Below are positions 1-7,899 of a stretch of 64,000 nt of DNA, piece after piece. The translations under genes and the position numbers were made by a program. Source of the stretch: Capilliphycus salinus (GTDB lineage: Bacteria; Cyanobacteriota; Cyanobacteriia; Cyanobacteriales; Microcoleaceae); assembly GCF_047276495.1 (NCBI RefSeq), contig NZ_CP178543.1, forward strand, positions 2,666,001 through 2,730,000, read 5' to 3'. Under the pieces are notes generated by a model. The model was not told where the DNA came from and did no database searches. It saw nothing but the letters and a program-made list of their open reading frames with translations. How positions within the stretch are numbered: position 1 is the first letter of the stretch; the number at the start of each line of letters is the position of its first letter.

Positions 1-420
1 CGGGAGCGCGGAAGCCGCCAAATTCTATTTGGTAGACCAAGCGCGACCCGTGCGGTTAAAACCGCCGCCCCTAAAAGGGGAGGGGGTATGGTTGCCCCCA
101 GTCTCCATTTCTGGAGTAAAGTTAGCCTCGCCAAAGTTATCGGTCGGTACTATCGCTCATAGCACGGTCTTACCCCTCGTAGGACTGTTTAACTACTTGC
201 TTCTAGAGCATGGGACTGGCTTACGCATCCCAAGGTAGGAACTTTTACTCTTACCGATAACGTAGTCCTCAAAGGACTTAGGCTGGTCAGCTACCGCACA
301 TAGAGAGGGATTCTTTGCCCCGTCTATGCGCGAGCGGGGTGCTGACAACAATAAACTAGCCGCATTCGCTTCAGTAGACCGATGCTCTCACCCCTAATTT
401 AACTCACAATCTGAAAATTC
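1..420. ncRNA. Hairpin-rich non-coding region, possible omegaRNA or mobile-element end
   Basis: No credible protein is seen in the first 456 bases. The stretch holds many short perfect or near-perfect inverted repeats: TTGGT/ACCAA at 29-40, GCGGTT/AACCGC at 52-65, CCCCT/AGGGG at 68-80, AGTCCT/AGGACT at 264-278, and a GCCCC/GGGGT stem at about 317-340. Such density suggests a structured RNA. The window ends in a tnpB gene and holds another tnpB remnant near 57.5 kb, so this could be the guide-RNA-like 3' end of a TnpB element entering from the left. It could equally be, on the minus strand, the RNA that precedes an IscB gene lying outside the window. Neither neighbour is visible, so the identity is inference only. 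Confidence 0.25.
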
Positions 421-456
421 CCTAATTCTTAGCGGGGGATGGGGGATTAAAAGTCT

Positions 457-1371
457 TTAGGACAGTAAACCTGTGGCCAGGGCATGATATCCGATTAATT
501 TGTAAGTCAGTTTGGCGGCGGTAAACTCGGAAACCACACAATCAGCGACGGGGGCCAATTCCATCACGTCGCAACCGATAACCGTGTGAGTGGTAAATAA
601 ACGGCGCAAAAAGGCTAACAAACCGTACCAATTCAATCCTCCGGGTTCGGGCGTTCCGACTCCGGGCATGGAACTGGGGTCTATCCCGTCTAAATCGATC
701 GTCAAAAAGACCCGTTTTGTGGGGATGGCGGCGATCGCTTTTTCGATCCAGTCGGGTTGAGTGGCTATCTCTCGCGCCCAAAATACGGGTAATTGTTTTT
801 CTTTGATCAAATGGGCTTCTTCGATGCACAAACTGCGAATTCCCACCTGTACCGTTGGCAGTCCCATTTCTACCACTCGCCGCATGACGCAAGCATGATT
901 GTGAATTGTCCCTTCATATTCGTAGCGCAAATCCCCGTGAGCGTCAATTTGAACGACGGTAAAGGGTTCATCGGATAGCTGTTGATAGCCGGCGACGACT
1001 CCTGCGGTAATGCTGTGTTCCCCGCCTAAGGCGATCACAAATTTACCGGACTTTGCCAAATCGTAAACGGTTTGTTGGGTAACTCGCAGCATTTCTTCGG
1101 AGGAGACGGCTTGGCTGCGGGTATCGGCGATGGGAGGATGGGTGTAAATTCCCACCGCAAAACAGACTTCTCGATCCAACTCGTCGTCGTAGCATTCTAG
1201 CTGATGAGAGGCATCTAACAGGGCTTCTGGGCCTTTTTGACAGCCTTTTCGATAGCTGGTTGTTGCTTCAAAGGGAATCGGTAAAATGGCGATCTGGGCG
1301 GTTTCGGCGTCGGGTACGATTTCTGAGCCTAAAAAATCAACAAGGGAAGTTGAGGTTAGGGTTGATGTCAT
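457..1371 (-). CDS. speB: Agmatinase / ureohydrolase family protein
   Basis: The 304-residue protein has the full set of Mn-binding motifs of the arginase/agmatinase family: GGEHS (116-120), DAHGD (143-147), NHA (158-160) and DLDGID (226-231), followed by the PGVGTPEPGG segment typical of SpeB. The family hydrolyses agmatine to putrescine and urea in the cytoplasm, part of polyamine synthesis and arginine breakdown. Length is normal for the family. It stands alone, with a secernin-like gene upstream on the same strand about 100 bases away. Some cyanobacterial members act on other guanidino compounds, so the substrate is less certain than the fold. Confidence 0.9.
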   Translation of the reverse strand: MTSTLTSTSLVDFLGSEIVPDAETAQIAILPIPFEATTSYRKGCQKGPEALLDASHQLECYDDELDREVCFAVGIYTHPPIADTRSQAVSSEEMLRVTQQTVYDLAKSGKFVIALGGEHSITAGVVAGYQQLSDEPFTVVQIDAHGDLRYEYEGTIHNHACVMRRVVEMGLPTVQVGIRSLCIEEAHLIKEKQLPVFWAREIATQPDWIEKAIAAIPTKRVFLTIDLDGIDPSSMPGVGTPEPGGLNWYGLLAFLRRLFTTHTVIGCDVMELAPVADCVVSEFTAAKLTYKLIGYHALATGLLS

Positions 1372-1475
1372 TTGAGCGTTCTAAGGGATGAGTGATGGTT
1401 AAATAACACAATGCCATCCTAAATTTTGACACATTTATTCCCGGCTTGAAGACGAATTTAGAACTATCAATAAAA

Positions 1476-2426
1476 TTAAATCCGTTTTCCGATAGAATGT
1501 TGTACAAATGTATTGCTAAAGGTTTTCTGCTTGTATTCTTGTTCGCAGGGATGAGGCTGTTCGATGAACCAATGTTCGCATCGCTCTGAAGATAGAGAAG
1601 AAATTTGACTTCCGGTGGTTTCAAATCCGCCGTGCATACAAATATTGCCTTTATGATCGCGTAAAATGGCTTGGGCGGTGTCGAGTGTAAATTCACCTTC
1701 GTTGAGTTGACACAAGAGTTTTACCCGTCCTTCTCGCGAGTCGTGGGAGGGAATCTGTAGCCCGCCTTCGGAAAATATCTCGGCAAAATCAAAATCTTTT
1801 TCGCTGTGACACCATCCCATTTCTATGGCGTAAGGAATCAGTTGGGGATGTCGTAAATCGCCTTGATTGCGAATACTTAAATCGTTAGAAATTGAACGTG
1901 TTCCGCTGGTAATCTGTTCGGCTATCCAATATTTTCCGGCGGTTTCTAAGACCCAAGCTTCTCTCGGATCGGCAATAATAAATGAGTTGTGATAATTAAA
2001 GGTAAAATGTTCGGCACAGTTTCCCCCTTGTCCGTATTGTTCTAGTAATTCTACAAGACAATCGAGGGCTAAACGGGCTGTATGTGAACGTTCTAGGGCG
2101 AGTCGCAATAAATCCATCCCCAACAAACCCGTACTTGAATAGGCTTCTGTTGTCCAAACGGCTTCGTTACCGATGACGACTCCGCACTCATTTGCACCCA
2201 TTTCTGCGCCCCACATCCAACGAGGTTTTGATAAAATTACGCCCAATGTTCGCTGAACTTGGGGAATAGAAAGATAGGTACAATTTACTAATTCCCCTAG
2301 AGAATAATTCCGGGCTGGAATTGTCACCACATCTTGAATTTCTCCCTGAGGACGATCGCTATTTTTTCCAAAAATAACATCCCCATTCAGTGTAGCATCG
2401 GGTAAGGCAACGAAGGTATCGCACAT
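1476..2426 (-). CDS. Secernin/dipeptidase-like Ntn-hydrolase (peptidase family C69)
   Basis: The protein starts MCDTFVAL, the N-terminal signature of secernins and C69 dipeptidases, in which Cys2 becomes the N-terminal nucleophile after Met removal. FGKNSDRP at about 19-26 is also typical. The body carries the usual central region with MWGAEMGANE and IGNEAVWT. At 316 residues it is shorter than the roughly 400 residues I know for secernins. The HWF-x-PHP segment, normally followed by more sequence, lies about 30 residues from the end, so the C-terminal part appears to be missing or replaced. No obvious continuation is seen in another frame. The substrate is unknown. Confidence 0.75.
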   Translation of the reverse strand: MCDTFVALPDATLNGDVIFGKNSDRPQGEIQDVVTIPARNYSLGELVNCTYLSIPQVQRTLGVILSKPRWMWGAEMGANECGVVIGNEAVWTTEAYSSTGLLGMDLLRLALERSHTARLALDCLVELLEQYGQGGNCAEHFTFNYHNSFIIADPREAWVLETAGKYWIAEQITSGTRSISNDLSIRNQGDLRHPQLIPYAIEMGWCHSEKDFDFAEIFSEGGLQIPSHDSREGRVKLLCQLNEGEFTLDTAQAILRDHKGNICMHGGFETTGSQISSLSSERCEHWFIEQPHPCEQEYKQKTFSNTFVQHSIGKRI

Positions 2427-2596
2427 TGCAACAAAATCCCCTGAATTTACTTGTTTCTATTTTGTCTTGCTGACTTGGCGATCTACAGTCCCAAATATTA
2501 ATGTTTTCTTTAAATTTTTGGCCGGACTTCAAGACTGCTGATTTTTGATTCATTTCATAATGACTTTACTCCCGTTTTAATGAATTCAGAGAATCA

Positions 2597-2806
2597 TCAC
2601 AAATTGTCAAAATCTTGCCAATCCTGAAAACTTGTTTGAATCCGCTCGAGTGAATTTTGCAGTTCTTTTAACAAACTGTCTATTTTCTCAATAACTGCTT
2701 TTTCTTCGGAGTTTAACTGTCCGGTTTCAGCCTTATTTTCTAATTGGGACTTGGAAAGGATAAAGCCAATTAAGAACTCAAGATTATTGAGGTTTTCTCC
2801 CTGCAA
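2597..2806 (-). CDS. Small helical hypothetical protein, last gene of the GTPase operon
   Basis: I do not recognise this 69-residue protein. It is rich in Glu, Gln, Leu and Lys, with spacing that suggests a helical or coiled-coil structure (residues about 25-60). It follows the tail-anchored membrane protein by 44 bases on the same strand, so it is probably co-transcribed with the two GTPase genes. The start is unclear. The quoted start is TTG at 2806, and the same frame stays open upstream into the end of the preceding gene without an ATG. It may therefore be translated by coupling or from a different start. Confidence 0.45.
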   Translation of the reverse strand: MQGENLNNLEFLIGFILSKSQLENKAETGQLNSEEKAVIEKIDSLLKELQNSLERIQTSFQDWQDFDNL

Positions 2807-2850
2807 ACTCTGAATATTATTCCAAATATTTTCTTGGAGAGTTTCCCAGT

Positions 2851-3621
2851 TTAAATCGCCATATAAATCAGTATCATCGCTAGAATTATTGCTATTGTTA
2901 ATGCGGCTTGAGTGGTTGTTTTTTTTTGTTTGGACAGAGCGGAGCTAGAAGTTGGAGAGGCTAACAATTGATTGTTAGGGGGAATAATTTCCCATTCTTC
3001 ATTATCTATTCTATCGGATAAACCCCGCCAAACTCCGGACAAACTTAAAGCAGATTTGGCTTTTAAGGTGGTGATAATTATCAAAAAACCCTCTCTTGAG
3101 GGGAGAGAATAGTTTTGCAATTCTTCGGCTAAATTTTGTCGCAATTTTGGGCAGTTTTTACCCAGTTTACAAACAGTTTCTGCCGGATGAGATTCTAGAT
3201 ATTCGGGTGTGGCTAACTGTTCAATTGCGTCTTTGTCAACTTCAAAACCGTATTCTCCGCCGATGCTAATCGCCCGATCAATTTCTGATTCTAGTTCATT
3301 TTTTAATGCCCGAATAGCGAGAGAACGTAATTTTTTTTCGGCTTCTTCTGAGTGATAATCAACCCAAGCGATAGAATTTCTAACCGAACGCCCCATAAAA
3401 TCTGCACGTTCTTCTCTGGCTTTTAATCCGGTTACAAGTAAGAGTATATTAGAACCTTTACGGGCGAGAATAATTGAAGGTTTTTGATGATCGATAACGG
3501 TTTCAACACGTATTTCTGTAAAAAGGGGTGGAGTTTCGCGGATTAGACTCTCTGTTTTGATTTTAAACCAAGAATAATCTTGATCTTCTTTTTGACCTCG
3601 ACTCAAAATGTAAATAGTCAT
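2851..3621 (-). CDS. Tail-anchored membrane protein of the GTPase operon, unknown function
   Basis: The 256-residue protein has a soluble N-terminal domain of about 220 residues and a single hydrophobic segment at the extreme C-terminus (about 238-256), preceded by a Ser/Lys-rich linker. This is the layout of a tail-anchored inner-membrane protein with its domain in the cytoplasm. A conserved-looking GRSVRNSIAWV stretch lies near residue 77. I cannot assign a family. It lies between a P-loop GTPase gene (40 bases upstream) and a small helical protein (44 bases downstream). Inference: it may be the membrane anchor or the membrane-acting effector of a GTP-controlled system. Confidence 0.6.
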   Translation of the reverse strand: MTIYILSRGQKEDQDYSWFKIKTESLIRETPPLFTEIRVETVIDHQKPSIILARKGSNILLLVTGLKAREERADFMGRSVRNSIAWVDYHSEEAEKKLRSLAIRALKNELESEIDRAISIGGEYGFEVDKDAIEQLATPEYLESHPAETVCKLGKNCPKLRQNLAEELQNYSLPSREGFLIIITTLKAKSALSLSGVWRGLSDRIDNEEWEIIPPNNQLLASPTSSSALSKQKKTTTQAALTIAIILAMILIYMAI

Positions 3622-3661
3622 CGTTAGTTCCTCTAAATTTCAAAGTCTGTTTAAATCGATT

Positions 3662-4657
3662 TTAAATCTTTAACCATTGTTCACCTTTTAAGACCACAAA
3701 ACCTTCGCTGGTTTTACAGCTATTGGCAAATTGTTTAACTGCGGTTCTCAGGTAAGCATCCAGACCAAACCAGTCCCGCAAAAAGTTAAAAATTCCCCAA
3801 CTTTTTGAGCGGGAATCATAATGTAATTTTAGCAAAAATCGCAAAAGATATCTCAGGGGCTGTTCGCTATCTTTCGGACTATATTGAGCATCGTGTCTGG
3901 TTTTCCGAAAGTAGAAATGAGGATTTTTATATTGATCGTATTCAACCCGAGAAAAGATCACACTCCCCACCGTTTGAACCGGGGTAATAACACTCGCTAT
4001 CCAAGGGCTAACTTTTTCAGAATCAAAAAATTGAATTAAATTTTCATAGCTTTTTTTAACCCGTTCTATTAACTCTTTTGACTGTTTTTCATCTTTTAAA
4101 TATTTCTCGCATTTTACGGGAGCAAAAATCACCAATCGGGGCGAGTCAAGGTCTTGATAAGCCGCATTGAATAAGTCTTTAATTTGTTGAGGTCGATTCA
4201 CTTTTTCGTTTAAAATCCCTTTTGGATCTTCCATCAACGCCGGAGCATCTATCGCAATTAAAACCGCTACAGATTCTCGCAACAGTGTTCTAACAAATTC
4301 TCTTTCTTCTTTGGAGGCTTTGCTTCCCAAATAGCCGCCCGGATAATCTCTAAACCGCAATTGTAAGGAAGGTTTCTCTCCTTTTCGACCCAAACCAAAG
4401 GTAAAAGAACGCAAAGAATCGGGGCCAGAAATGGCTTCTGTTCCTTGAATTCCCATTCTTCCTCTCGGTTCAAATATATCCAGTAAACTCTTGAGATCGA
4501 CTAAGTTATCTTGCAAAATTGCCGAGCTTTCATCGTCGGGAGTTAGCTGTAAATCCGTCGAACCGATATTACTCTCAAACTGCTCATACATGGCGGTGAG
4601 AAGTGTTGTTTTGCCCACTCCACTGGGGCCGAGCATTGTAATTTGAAGTTCCTTCAT
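3662..4657 (-). CDS. P-loop GTPase, second GTPase of a pair (double-GTPase type)
   Basis: The 331-residue protein opens with a strand followed by a G1/Walker A loop, GPSGVGKT (10-17). A G3-like DYPG lies at 104-107. A strand ending in APVKCEKY (179-186) sits where the G4 specificity motif is expected, though it is not a canonical NKxD. No membrane segment is visible. It starts 12 bases after the stop of the dynamin-like GTPase gene, so the two are almost certainly co-translated. From memory, the start GPSGVGKTTLLTAMY and the pairing with a larger TRAFAC GTPase resemble the 'double-GTPase' families described in predicted bacterial conflict systems. That assignment is unverified here. Confidence 0.7.
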   Translation of the reverse strand: MKELQITMLGPSGVGKTTLLTAMYEQFESNIGSTDLQLTPDDESSAILQDNLVDLKSLLDIFEPRGRMGIQGTEAISGPDSLRSFTFGLGRKGEKPSLQLRFRDYPGGYLGSKASKEEREFVRTLLRESVAVLIAIDAPALMEDPKGILNEKVNRPQQIKDLFNAAYQDLDSPRLVIFAPVKCEKYLKDEKQSKELIERVKKSYENLIQFFDSEKVSPWIASVITPVQTVGSVIFSRVEYDQYKNPHFYFRKTRHDAQYSPKDSEQPLRYLLRFLLKLHYDSRSKSWGIFNFLRDWFGLDAYLRTAVKQFANSCKTSEGFVVLKGEQWLKI

Positions 4658-4669
4658 TTTTATTTTAAA

Positions 4670-6871
4670 TTACTCCAAAAACGTCATTAAATTTAATGGG
4701 TTGGCTGCCGTTGCCCGTTCAACAGAATCCATCCATTCTCGTCGAGTTCGCGTCCGTTCTCCCAACTGTTCAAATTCGTTAGGCCAGACATCGTGACGAA
4801 TTTCTTCTAAGAAAATACGCCATTCGTTTTTTACTTCTTTTGCTCGCAAGACTCGATCCATAAATTCTTCTACGATAGCAAATCCGGCTTGGCTCGGTTC
4901 GGCCAATAAATCATCCAAGGCTCGTTCGCATTTATAAACGGCTTCAGCTTGCAAAGATTTGAGACAGTTTAAGACTTCTTGAGCGTTGGGAGAAGGAGAA
5001 AGTTGCAGGGAGGTTTCATCGGGGGTTAAATCATCCAGATGTTGGCGAATTCGGTGTTGAATTAAGCCCCGATAGGAGAGTTCAAATTCGGCTAATATTT
5101 TAAAGCCCCGCCACAATTCACTGGGTTTATTTTCGACGATTTCTTCGGGAATGAGTTCGGCAATTGTTTTCAGGAATTCTACCCCGGTACTCTCGGTTAA
5201 ACCGCCCAAACGACCCCGCTCTATTAACACTTGAGCCACCTGAGATTTTACCCGATCTAATCCTCGTTTTAACCCTTCATCTAGGGATAAAAAATGTTGG
5301 GATAAATGGGAGCGAACTTCGTTGAGATATTCATAATAAGCGTTGGGATAGCCGCCCACACTATCACGCTTGCGATTAATTTCGGCTTCGGTGGGAAGAC
5401 CCGCATCTTCCCGACAGGCTTTAATGGTGTTTTCGACTTGTTGCTTGAAGTCGGCATCTTGTACATCCCGCTGTTCTCTGAGTTCTCGTAAAAGGGCTTC
5501 TAAACCCGTTGTTAAATCTTCCCAAAGCCGATCAAATAAGGTCACAAATAAGGGAAACCAATTGTCACGTCCGCTGGCTCGTTCTAGGGCTTTTTCCGCT
5601 TTTTCGAGTTCGGAAGAAACGGTCTTTTGCAGTTGAATTAAACGGTCTTGAGTTGAGGAGGCGTATTCGGCATCTAAAGCCGACATTTTACTCGCCAAAT
5701 AGTTGAGAATTCGCTCTAGAATTTGTTGGTTAACGGTTTCTACATCCGCACAGTTGGCAATAATATGATCGACCACATCTAAATGCTTTTCTTGGCGGGT
5801 ATTTGCCAGGTCTTGACAGTAGAGGGAGTTGTCTCCAATTAAAGAGTTATTATCGGTACGATTGAGAACAAGAAATGACCAAAGTTTTAGGGGAAGTTCC
5901 GTGAGTGCAGAACTGGCAATATCATACAGTTTAACATCAACATCCGCCCAATATTCTCTCGGAGGTCGGGGCATTCTCACGAATAAAACAATATCCACAT
6001 CTTGTCCGACGGTTTTGATTAATCGTTCTTCATCTCCGAGTCCGGTATCGCCCAATCCCGGCATATCAATTAGGGCAATTTGTCCGACATCGGAGTTGGG
6101 AAAAGTACAAACAATTTTGGCTTCTCGAACGGCTAAATAATTGACATGAATGCGGTTTCCACTGGGATCATCTTGAGCAATATATTCTCGAATTTGAGAC
6201 TTTGGAATGCGACGGGGCGAAGGTTCGTGAAACAAATGACGGTATTTTTCGAGGTTTGTATGGTAGCGACGCAAATGTTCGTACATCGCCCCACATTCTG
6301 CCTGTTTGGAGAGGTTTATCGATAAATCTGGAAGCGGTTGGGTGGCAAATTCTTCTAAACTTAAAGGTTTGGCTCCCAAGTAAAGTTTATCGTAATAAGG
6401 GGCAATGATTTCTTGTAAAAAACTTCGCTCGGTATGAAACCAAACTTCTCCGTAAGTATCAACGCTAGGATTATGATAAATTGTACTGCGAACTCCGGTA
6501 CAATGTTGGCGATCGCCTGTGGGAATTTCTGAGGTTGTTAGACCGGATAAACTTTGTAATAAACGGCTTTTTCCTTGTCCGGCCCGTCCGACTACACCAA
6601 TATTAAGAGTCTGGCGAGAAAAACGGGATTTGAGTTTATTTAAAGCCAACAATTCGGATTCAATACTTCTGAGAATTAACGAGCAATCAATTTCCTTTAA
6701 ATGTCCGCTTACATAGGAATCATCAACTGTTGTCAGAAGGTGATTTCGGTGTTCTTGAAGATGATTTAATTGACCGGAAAGTGACCTGAGATTTTTCTCA
6801 ACTTTTTCGATTCTCAAGGCGAGAGGCTGACGTTGGTTAATAATGCTGGCAATCTGGGCAGATCTATTCAT
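4670..6871 (-). CDS. Dynamin-like large GTPase, first gene of the GTPase operon
   Basis: The 733-residue protein begins with a helical/coiled-coil region (about 15-88) followed by a GTPase domain: G1 GRAGQGKS (95-102), a threonine-containing CTGVRST (124-130) as possible G2, DMPG (269-272) as G3 and NRTD (337-340) as G4. The remaining roughly 380 residues are predominantly helical and charged, as in dynamin-like stalks. No transmembrane segment is visible, unlike classical bacterial dynamin-like proteins with membrane paddles. It heads a four-gene operon, diverging from the restriction endonuclease gene across 158 bases that must hold both promoters. Its role is unknown. A GTP-gated sensor or switch in a defence system is inference from context. 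Confidence 0.75.
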   Translation of the reverse strand: MNRSAQIASIINQRQPLALRIEKVEKNLRSLSGQLNHLQEHRNHLLTTVDDSYVSGHLKEIDCSLILRSIESELLALNKLKSRFSRQTLNIGVVGRAGQGKSRLLQSLSGLTTSEIPTGDRQHCTGVRSTIYHNPSVDTYGEVWFHTERSFLQEIIAPYYDKLYLGAKPLSLEEFATQPLPDLSINLSKQAECGAMYEHLRRYHTNLEKYRHLFHEPSPRRIPKSQIREYIAQDDPSGNRIHVNYLAVREAKIVCTFPNSDVGQIALIDMPGLGDTGLGDEERLIKTVGQDVDIVLFVRMPRPPREYWADVDVKLYDIASSALTELPLKLWSFLVLNRTDNNSLIGDNSLYCQDLANTRQEKHLDVVDHIIANCADVETVNQQILERILNYLASKMSALDAEYASSTQDRLIQLQKTVSSELEKAEKALERASGRDNWFPLFVTLFDRLWEDLTTGLEALLRELREQRDVQDADFKQQVENTIKACREDAGLPTEAEINRKRDSVGGYPNAYYEYLNEVRSHLSQHFLSLDEGLKRGLDRVKSQVAQVLIERGRLGGLTESTGVEFLKTIAELIPEEIVENKPSELWRGFKILAEFELSYRGLIQHRIRQHLDDLTPDETSLQLSPSPNAQEVLNCLKSLQAEAVYKCERALDDLLAEPSQAGFAIVEEFMDRVLRAKEVKNEWRIFLEEIRHDVWPNEFEQLGERTRTRREWMDSVERATAANPLNLMTFLE

Positions 6872-7029
6872 AGGGATAGCTTTCTGATTCCAGGATGATG
6901 CAATTGATCATAACTTAAATTTGGCAAACTTGTGTATGTTCTCGTAAAATTTATTGATCTTGCGCTTGATTTATATTCATGTTAATCAGCCAACCTGTAT
7001 AATATCTATCCATTAAAGCAATAAACGAG
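6872..7029. promoter_or_regulatory. Divergent intergenic region between GTPase operon and restriction gene
   Basis: This 158-base AT-rich gap separates two divergent transcription units and must hold the start signals for both. A TGTATAATAT stretch at about 6994-7003 resembles a -10 element for the rightward gene. No clear operator palindrome is seen. Confidence 0.35.
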
Positions 7030-7899
7030 GTGTCTCTCTTGAGTTCATTTAGCGAGTATAAACCCAGAGCTTCTCAGTATATCACATTCATGGATTCTGA
7101 GTTTTATCCTGACTATCTTGATGAAGCAAATACTATCTATGGCAGTGTTATAGAAGAGTTTGCAAACTTAGTTAACAAAGCTAGCAACTCTGCAAATTTA
7201 CTGATAAGTATTACTGAAGTTCCCAATCCATCTAGAACACAATTACTGCGCGTCTTCCGTAAATATGTATCGCCAGATACTTCGGTTGAGATGTTAAAGG
7301 TCAAAAGAAGAATTTCCAGCATCATTGAAGACTATGGCCATCGATTTAGAGAGCTAGAAGAAGTCAGAGAAAAATTAGCAAGCCGTCCTAATCCTGATGA
7401 AGCATTAATGGCTATTTTAATGGAATATAAAAGCCGGGGACAGAAAGGATATGAATTAACAGAAGCATTTTTCCTGTGGTTTGAAAAAAACTTTGGAGCG
7501 GAGTATATAATTCAAGGCCCTCTAGGTGCAGGAAGAGATATAATGCTGAATGAAGTATTAGAAAATTGGGCAATAAAAACACCAGCAGACATTCTAATTT
7601 CTCGTACTGATAAAACTCCTTTGGTTATTGGATTTGCACGCTACGATTCAGATCGAGGGGGAGCGCAGGAAGATGATCGCATTGGTGGCAATAGAGATAA
7701 GGTAACAGATATTCTCCAGTACGCAAATACTCATGATCTTCCTCTAAAAGTGTTCTTTTTAAATGATGGCCCCGGATTAACTCTTGGATCAATGTGGAAT
7801 GATTATGCCTCCCTAGAAGATTATGGACAAGGAAAAGTTCTGGTTTGTACTCTGAAAATGTTAGATGAAAGATTTACCAGAGATTGGCTTGATAGTTAA
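7030..7899 (+). CDS. Putative type II restriction endonuclease
   Basis: I do not recognise a named enzyme family with certainty. The call rests on the tail-to-tail pairing with a DNA methyltransferase gene, whose coding end overlaps this one by 26 bases, plus a C-terminal half that looks like a nuclease core: GYELTEAFFLW (140-150), a Gly-rich GPLGAGRD (163-170), PADILI (185-190), then a beta strand VIGFARYD (199-206). A textbook E-x-K is not obvious. The N-terminal 120 residues are helical. The quoted start is GTG at 7030. A TTG at 7039 is better placed behind the CGAGG at 7026-7030, so the protein may begin three codons later. Expected role: cutting unmethylated foreign DNA. Confidence 0.65.
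   Translation: MSLLSSFSEYKPRASQYITFMDSEFYPDYLDEANTIYGSVIEEFANLVNKASNSANLLISITEVPNPSRTQLLRVFRKYVSPDTSVEMLKVKRRISSIIEDYGHRFRELEEVREKLASRPNPDEALMAILMEYKSRGQKGYELTEAFFLWFEKNFGAEYIIQGPLGAGRDIMLNEVLENWAIKTPADILISRTDKTPLVIGFARYDSDRGGAQEDDRIGGNRDKVTDILQYANTHDLPLKVFFLNDGPGLTLGSMWNDYASLEDYGQGKVLVCTLKMLDERFTRDWLDS

Noticed and set aside
29..238. 69-codon frame at the window start
   Set aside because: It is Pro/Lys-rich, crosses several perfect hairpins and has no recognisable similarity. The stretch looks non-coding.
542..892. 116-codon frame inside the agmatinase gene
   Set aside because: It lies on the same strand in another frame of a well-supported gene, and the translation is Arg/His-rich with no recognisable features.
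1337..1696. 119-codon frame overlapping the secernin-like gene end
   Set aside because: Considered as the missing C-terminal part after a frameshift, but its sequence does not resemble secernin tails.
5281..6716. Several 60-103 codon plus-strand frames inside the large GTPase gene
   Set aside because: They are antisense shadows with no start signals or recognisable motifs.
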